Source of the DNA: Brachionus plicatilis
Taxonomy: Eukaryota > Rotifera > Eurotatoria > Ploima > Brachionidae
Direction of reading: 5' to 3'
Assembly: GCA_010279815.1 (NCBI GenBank)
Contig: QEOQ01000640.1
Span: forward strand, 1,051,011-1,115,010
DNA length: 64,000 nt
Below are positions 57,525 to 64,000 of this stretch, one piece after another. The translations under genes were made by a program, and so were the position numbers. Numbering within the stretch: the stretch's first letter is position 1; every line of letters begins with the position of its first letter. Under the pieces are notes generated by a model. That model did no database searches. It was not told the origin of the DNA and saw nothing but the letters and a program-made list of their open reading frames with translations.

Positions 57525-59513
57525 TTATTCGAACTTGATTCCCTGAGCCAAAGGTAATTCTTTGCTATAATTTATTGTGCTATAAAAAATAAAAATTAAT
57601 TTTAAGAGTCTGAAAAATTTTTATTGAAAATTATTTTACCATGTAGAGCGTCGCATGTAAGCTTTCCATGAATCACTTCCTGATTCGCGTCCACCACCTG
57701 TATGTTTTTCTCCTCCAAAAGCACCACCAATTTCGGCACCACTTGTTGGAATATTCAAATTAACAATACCGCAATCAGAGCCTTTTGGACCGACCCATTG
57801 GAACAAGTTCGCCATTTTTTGAGTAAACAGACTACTTGACAAACCCTCGTTTACTTCATTGTTCCATTTAATAGCCTCGTTTAAATCTTTGCATTTTAGA
57901 ATGTATAAAATAGGTGCAAATGTTTCTCTATGTACCACTTCGGCATCATGAGCAAGACCAGTAACAATAGTTGGCTCAACGTAATTTCCCTCTCTGTTTT
58001 CAATTCTTTTTCCTCCAAAGTGAATAGTGCCGCCTTGATTTTTGGCATCTCCGATAGCTGTCAAATATTTTTCAACTGCTTGTGGGTTGTGCAATGGACC
58101 ATAAATAGTCGAAGGTTCCAATGGGTCTCCTATTTTAAGCTGAGAATAGGCCTTAGTCAGTCTTTCAACCAATTCATCGTAAATGTTTTCATGAACAATC
58201 TAAATAAACAATAAAGATTGCTTTTTTTAAATTTTTTTTATTCAAATTACCAATCTTCTAGCACTGGTGCATCTTTGACCTGCTGTACCGACTGCGGCAA
58301 AAAAAATAGCTGGTACGGCCAGGTTCAAATCAGCATCGTCCATTACAATTATGGCATTATTGCCACCTAATTCAAGTAAAACCTTTCCAAAACGTTCTTG
58401 GACCAAAGCATTCACTTTTTTTCCAACTGCGCAGCTGCCTGTGAAAGAAACTAACTTTATTCGCTTGTCAACACTTAATTGATGACCGATTTCGGCACCG
58501 CCACAAACCAAAGAGCAAATGGCTCCTGGCAAGTTGTTTTTTTCCAAAACCGAAGCTATAATTCTTTAAAAAAAATAAATTTAATTTAATTTGAAAATAA
58601 TTTTAGATAGAATTTACTTTGTGGTGGCTATTGAAATTAGGGGAGTTGATGGTGCTCCTTTCCATAGCGTAACATTTCCGCATGCAAGTGAAATTGAATT
58701 GTTCCAGCCAAAAACAGCATTCGGAAAATTGAAAGCAGATATGATTCCCACAATGCCAAGCGGGTTCCATTGTTCCATCAAAAAGTGACCAGGTCCTTAA
58801 ATTATTTAAGTTTTTGAATGCTCAAAATCTAAAAGATTAATATTATATACTTTCGGACGGAAATATTTTGCCATCAAACATTCTGGATAAACCAGTGGCA
58901 TAGTCACATACATCGATGAACTCTTGAACCTCACCAAGACCCTCTGGAACAATTTTACCCATTTCCAATGATATCTTTTATAAAATTTCTTTTTTATTTT
59001 ACATTTTGAATATGCTTTTTTATTTACTAATTTTCCAAGAGGTTCTTTAAATTTGCGCAATGATTCACCAATTTGACGGATTATGTCTCCACGTTTAGGA
59101 GCCGGTATCTGTTTAAAAAATTAGAAAAATAAAGTTTTTAATTAAAATTTTTATTAATTAATTTTTTACTTCTGCCCATATTTCCCAAGCCTTCATGGCT
59201 TCGTCAACACACTGGTTATAGTCTTGAACAGAACCCTTTGAAAATAGAAATTAATAAAGCTAAGAAAAATATGTCACCAGCTTACTTGGTTAACGTTTGC
59301 TATTGGTCTGTTATTGGCTGGACTGATAGATTGAATGGTCTCTCCATTGCCAAACCATTTGCCATTATAAACTCCGTTGTTATTTTCGCCTAAACCAAGG
59401 TCTTTTAAAAACGCATAGCGTGGCTCGTTTATTAAGAAACTAGACATTCTTTTAAAATTTTGTAATAGAAATTTTTGTCTATGAAGATTGGTTAATTTGA
59501 TCATATGATTCAT
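57525..59513 (-). CDS. ALDH7A1: ALDH7A1 (antiquitin), alpha-aminoadipic semialdehyde dehydrogenase
   Basis: Eight exons on the minus strand: 59513-59286, 59235-59170, 59108-59028, 58974-58851, 58795-58618, 58563-58251, 58199-57640 and 57579-57525. They sum to 535 codons, 534 residues (human 539). The N-terminus [20 protein letters not shown] is basic and lacks acids, as in a mitochondrial presequence; an inner start, [20 protein letters not shown], would give the cytosolic form. Conserved blocks: [63 protein letters not shown] (general base Glu near 290) and [13 protein letters not shown] (nucleophile Cys near 324). Also [20 protein letters not shown] and the C-terminus [17 protein letters not shown]. 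The enzyme oxidises alpha-aminoadipic semialdehyde with NAD+ in lysine breakdown and detoxifies aldehydes. Introns are 45-60 nt. No lesion seen; likely functional. Confidence 0.96.
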
Positions 59514-61459
59514 TTTGGATTTCTAGAAAACTGCTAGATGTAAGTAAAGAATTTCGAATAAGTCCAACTCAAAAAGATGTTTATTGTCCCAGAAACAAGA
59601 TTTTTTTATCTTAATTGTTTAAGTTTATCTTATCTTAGATTAAATAGATAAAAAAAATTTAAATTTTCTTATTTAATTTAAAATTTTTAATTTCAAAATA
59701 AATTTCAATTAGTTTTTTCAATGAATTTTTAAAATAAAAGCGCAAAAAAGGATTTGGCTTGAGCTGTGCAAATCCAAGTTTTTGCATTTTGATAGGGTGT
59801 GACCTAATACATACAGATTGCCGCAAATTTACCATTTATTTCATGCAGTAATTAAACAAATTTATTGATCAGCATTTTGCATATGTAAAATACATCTTTG
59901 AATTAAAGTAAAAAAATTTAAAGTTTTTTTAAGTCAAGTTCAGATTGCTTTAATAATTAAATTTAAATTTTTGCTAAAATTTTTAAATGATTCTCAAAAA
60001 GATATTTATAATATTTGCTTGAGCTAATTTTTAATACTTTTGTGAACTTTATCTTTTGATTTTTTTTTAAATAAAACTAAAATAATAAATTGTTTCAAGT
60101 CAATTGTTGACACTGGTTTAAGTAAAAGTTTTAATTTATTAAAATTTTGTAGTTTTTAATCCCATGAAAGTGATTTAATTAATTTAGTCCAGGCTTGATT
60201 CAAGGGAATTAAATTTTTCAAAAACAAGAAAACTATCTAATTGAAATCAAATTAAAAAAATGTTTTTTTTTTCTATTTATAGAACTTTTTCAGCTTTGTT
60301 TTAATTAATAAAAATTTCATTCAAAAAATCAATTCAAATTTTTAAGACATTTTATTAGTCAATTGCTTTTATTGACAATAAATAATAAAGCGTTAGTAAG
60401 GTCTTTCCAACATTTTTTTTCAATCGACTTGTTTAAATATTTGTCTTGTTAGCTTTTAGACAAAATTCTTTATCAACCTTTGTTATATCATGCAGTGTTT
60501 GTTTGATTATAACATGATTTTTTGTGAAAGATTTCATAAAATTTTGCGAATCTATTATTATTTGGTTTTAAGTTCGGCCTATTAAGAATTTTTTTTATTT
60601 AATGATTTTTTCTTGATTCAGTTTAAAATTTTCCACTACTTTCCTCGGTTTAGAAATTGATAAAGTTTTAGAATTAAAATTAAAAAAAATTAATTGAATT
60701 TCATGGATAAGATATGTTGAAGGAAATTTTCTTTTTGGCTCCAAAGACCTCATTCTTGATTGTTATATTTTTTTTAATGTTAAAGTAAATACCTAGATAT
60801 GAATAGATATCCTTTTATTTTAAATTTAAAACATAAATTATAATTCAAAATTTAGATTTAAGCTTTTAAAATAGCGTTTTATTTGCTTATTTTAGGCAAT
60901 AGTTTATTTTTACCAATTTTTTAGATCTAGCATTAATTTAACTTTATTTTAGCTTTTAGACATTAATTACAGTTTAAAAATTTTAATCGATCAAGCTATT
61001 TTTATTAATCAAAAATTCCATTTAAAAAAAATACTTAGTCATCTCAGTCTTAGAATTTTCTACAAGGAAAATCTTATTTTTCCAAAGCATAATTTATAAT
61101 TATAATAAGCTTTTTTGTTTAGTTGAATAGAACGCAAGTAAATTAATCTTTAGGTAGCCCTCTAATGAGACAAAAGTACTTTTGAGAAAAAAAAATTTTA
61201 GTAATCATGAAAAAGCAAAATAGCAGCACATCTTGATAAAGCAAAATCATGAGAGACTGCATCTATAGAAACAATCATAAGTTTTTTTTTTCCAAACATA
61301 TAGTAAAAATATTAAGAGAATTACTATTTAAAAAGATTAAAATTAGATTTGATCCAATTTTACAACATTAAATTTAATTAAGGAAATTGTCATGCTAGAC
61401 AAAATTAATTTTTTTCAAAATTCTAAATCTTGTTTTTAGTTTATTCAGATAAAACAAAA
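59514..61459. other. Divergent intergenic region ALDH7A1 / thioredoxin
   Basis: AT-rich, with no gene or element boundary recognised. TTGTTTTTAG at 61430-61439 looks like an acceptor of a 5'UTR intron of the thioredoxin gene, so its promoter may lie well upstream. Confidence 0.4.
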
Positions 61460-61768
61460 ATGGTTCGTCAAATTGCATCAGTCGATGAATTCAAACAAGT
61501 AATCAGTCAAGGCACCGTTGTAGTCGATTTCTATGCTACTTGGTGCGGTCCATGCAAAATGATTGCTCCATTTTTAGAGCAATTGTCCAAAGAATACACG
61601 AGCATTCAATTCATCAAAGTCGATGTAGATGAGCTTGAAGAAATCAGTTCTGAAGCTGGCGTCAGCGCTATGCCGTCATTTTATGTATACAAAGATGGCA
61701 AAGTGGTTGATCAATTGGTTGGAGCCAGCAAAGAAAAACTCGAGGCTATGGTCAAAAAATTTGCTTAA
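61460..61768 (+). CDS. Thioredoxin (cytosolic Trx1 type)
   Basis: A single coding exon of 102 residues from ATG 61460 (MVRQIASVDEFKQVI). Upstream in-frame codons to 61430 contain no ATG and sit after a splice-acceptor-like TTTTTAG. DFYATWCGPCKMIAPFLEQL carries the classic WCGPC redox pair, and SAMPSFYVYKDGK holds the cis-proline. KVDVDELEEISSEAGV follows the family. The length is that of animal cytosolic thioredoxin (about 105). It reduces disulfides in target proteins and is itself reduced by thioredoxin reductase (family knowledge). A diverged paralogue starts 242 bp downstream on the same strand. Confidence 0.95.
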   Translation: MVRQIASVDEFKQVISQGTVVVDFYATWCGPCKMIAPFLEQLSKEYTSIQFIKVDVDELEEISSEAGVSAMPSFYVYKDGKVVDQLVGASKEKLEAMVKKFA

Positions 61769-62010
61769 ATTCTTTCGATTCTAAGACTTGATATATTTCA
61801 TTCAAACTTATTTTAGATTTACCAATTATTTTCAAATAAATATTTTGAAGCGATTTTTTTTGTTATATTAGTCAAGTTCTCCTATGAACCACGACATGTG
61901 AAAATTTTAATTAAACTAGGGATTCAAAATTTTCTCGTCACATGAAATTTCATTAAGTTTTGCTTTTTTTAAATTAAAATTCAATATTTTTTGATTATTT
62001 TATTTCGAAA

Positions 62011-63987
62011 ATGGTTTATGATTGTGTATCTATTGATGATTTTAAGCAGATTATAGCCGAAGGTACAACAATAGTCAAATTTACAGCCCCATGGTGTAAG
62101 CTTTTGATACTATTATTCTTTTATATTTAAAAAATTAAAGATAACATTTTAAAATTAAATATTGGCCTCTAATTAAATTTATTTTTCATCAATCCTTTTA
62201 AATGCACTTGATATATCCTTTTAATAAATATTAATAATACTATGTTAAGCTAATGCTTGCCGAAATTACTTGAATAGCTATATTATTTAATAATGTTTAT
62301 ATATTTAGCAAAGTTAATTATCTAGCTAAAATAACATTAATCTATGTAAAATAAAAATCAAGTTTTATGTTTTAGTAAAATTATCAATTATACCTTTTTA
62401 TTAAGCTAGATTATATCATTTTAGTTAAATTAAAATGAAATTAGAAAAATAGAATTACAGTGATGATTTGAGAACAGTATATTACGAAAAATGACGTAAA
62501 ATACCGTAAATTAACCAAATTTTACCACATTTTACGTAAATTAACGTAAAATCCGAAAAGTGAAAAGAGATATTTTACGAAAAATTACGTAAATTTTCAG
62601 GATTTTGAGATAATTTTGGCAAAATTTGATAAAATTCAAAACGGCCAATTCAAAATTCAAAATTTTTGAAAAAATATCTTTTTTTTCCAAAATCGAAAAT
62701 TTAAGAAAGTTTTTTTTTTCATAAATTGGTTGGCCGTTTTGAATTTTAAAAATTTTGCCAAAATTATCTCAAAATCCTGAAAATTTACTACTGTTCTCAA
62801 ATCACCATTGTATTTAAGGAAAAAATTTATGAATCATAAAAAATATAATTTATCAAAAAAAATCCAAAATCAAATAATTTCATCATTTATTTAAACAATT
62901 ATTACTAAGTTTATACCTAAATCCAATTATCCTCTTTGTATAAGGTTTGATGACACTTTTTGTTGCACAACACAAATGACATAAATATTTTATTAGGTTT
63001 TCATCTTTTTCAGCCACGATTAGCCATTACTTTGTTCTAGTATTAGTCATTGATTGTTTTTTTTGTTTGATTTTGGCAAAAAAATAAATTTTGGTTTTTC
63101 TATTAATAATAATAAAATATTAGATTATTAATAATAATAAAGATTATATCATTTTTGATGTAATTAACTAATTTTCATATAAAAAGGATATTCATGTTCT
63201 TTTAATGGAATATTTTGAAATATAATTAAGTTCTTTTTTTTTAATTGAATAAACATACTTCTTCAATAAAAAAAAAAGAACTTTGATTATTTAAAAAAAA
63301 GCATTTACATTTACAAAAGATTTTTTATAAAACGCATTAAATTCAGTAGAAAAAGAAACATTTTTAAATTTGCACTATAAAAATTTTAATAAAAGGATTT
63401 TCCCATCAAAAAGGATTGGGTGCTTTTTAAAATTTCTGTCCGTCCTGGTATTTTCCGGGTTATTGACAGTAGGTCTAATTTTCTCACTTTTTAAAATTTG
63501 AATTTTTGCAATATTATTTTTAAAAAATTTAAATCATTCTTTAATTTTTTTAATATAAATTTTGATTATTTTTATCAAATCCATTCACCTAGTGTCAGAA
63601 AATGACGACGATCATAATGTTATATTTTTCAAATTATTATTCAAAAGTTTAAAAACATTTTTATTTAAAAATAGATCAGGAATTTTTTTAAACATCCAAC
63701 GAGATGAAAATTTTCAGATTAATCATTTAAAAGAGTAAAATTTTTTAAATTTTAAAGGTACTAGCTGCAAATTTATTTCACTCTATTATACCACTTTCGA
63801 AAAACGCTACAGTTCAATCAAATACGTTCAAGTCAATATCGAAGAGATAAAAGATATAAGAGCTATTGTAGATGTATTTGCAGTGCCCTCATTTTATTGC
63901 TTTATTGATGGAAAAATAGTTTCATATCTAGTCGGTGCCAACTCATCAAAATTAGAAGAATTTGTAAAAAAATATGCATTTATCTAA
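62011..63987 (+). CDS. Divergent thioredoxin paralogue with CTSC active site
   Basis: Two exons, 62011-62095 and 63758-63987, joined through a split Cys codon (T/GT), give 104 residues. MVYDCVSIDDFKQIIAEGTT followed by IVKFTAPWCTSCKFISLYY aligns to the thioredoxin immediately upstream, but the active site is WCTSC rather than WCGPC. VFAVPSFYCFIDGKIVSYLV keeps the cis-proline, and LVGANSSKLEEFVKKYAFI ends it. Both redox cysteines remain, so redox activity is plausible with altered potential (inference). Extra cysteines at residues 5 and in SFYCF are absent from the neighbour. The 1662-nt intron contains a Tc1-type MITE. The gene arose by tandem duplication; codon frame and splice sites are intact, so I treat it as live, though expression is unproven. 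Confidence 0.85.
62458..62810. mobile_element. Tc1/mariner-type MITE in the thioredoxin-paralogue intron
   Basis: The ends CAGTGATGATTTGAGAACAG and, inverted, CAATGGTGATTTGAGAACAG are each flanked by TA (62456-62457, 62811-62812). Within lies a second inverted repeat, TTTCAGGATTTTGAGATAAT with TTTTGGCAAAATTT and its inverse, so most of the 353 bp can fold back. Non-coding. The TACGTAAATT-rich internal words resemble those of the palindrome at 28619. Confidence 0.8.
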
Positions 63988-64000
63988 ATAAACTAAAATA

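Noticed and set aside
58591..58788. Plus-strand frame across ALDH7A1 exon 5
   Set aside because: It is antisense to a well-supported exon; splice sites and conservation lie on the minus strand.

Overview
This is an AT-rich eukaryotic nuclear window. The evidence is spliced genes with GT-AG introns, many only about 45-60 nt long, the standard genetic code, animal-specific genes (a GnRH/AKH-type receptor and an amidated neuropeptide precursor) and a heavy load of decayed transposons. It looks like a small-genome invertebrate, probably a protostome. A monogonont rotifer is my best guess from the AT-richness, tiny introns and LINE types, but that is an inference I could not test. There is one assembly gap (Ns at 51918-52599).

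Layout. 1-2725 (-): 5' part of a CLASRP (SR-type splicing factor) gene, running off the left edge. 2726-16266: no convincing gene; three dead LINE fragments, one split by a hAT-like MITE, plus LINE tail fragments. 16267-16824 (-): an unrecognised 185-aa Tyr/acid-rich protein. 16825-23524: gene-poor, with a 9-bp-TSD foldback element. 23525-25072 (+): four-exon GnRH/AKH/corazonin-type GPCR. 25073-33054: LINE relic, second copy of the 9-bp-TSD element, a perfect palindromic MITE, and a deleted mariner. 33055-33895 (+): ribosomal protein L27A. 36392-36968 (+): neuropeptide precursor with four amidated peptides. 36969-42879: foldback element and a 5'-truncated LINE with a 245-codon ORF. 42880-43896 (-): EI24. 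44900-46207 and 50259-51578 (+): tandem SLC35G-like transporters. 53656-54657 (-): SNARE USE1 with a luminal HKEL tail. 55139-55893: one MITE nested in another. 57525-59513 (-): ALDH7A1. 61460-61768 and 62011-63987 (+): thioredoxin and a tandem divergent paralogue with a CTSC active site.

How the genes relate. This is not a gene cluster with one function. Most genes are housekeeping: splicing, translation, ER membrane traffic, lysine catabolism/aldehyde detoxification and redox. Two belong to peptide signalling (receptor and neuropeptide precursor, about 11 kb apart), but nothing in the sequence shows that one acts on the other. Two loci are local tandem duplications (SLC35G and thioredoxin).

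The most notable non-gene signal is the number of short non-autonomous inverted-repeat elements with readable target-site duplications: 9 bp (Mutator-like), 8 bp (hAT-like) and TA (Tc1/mariner-like). They lie between genes, inside introns and inside each other.
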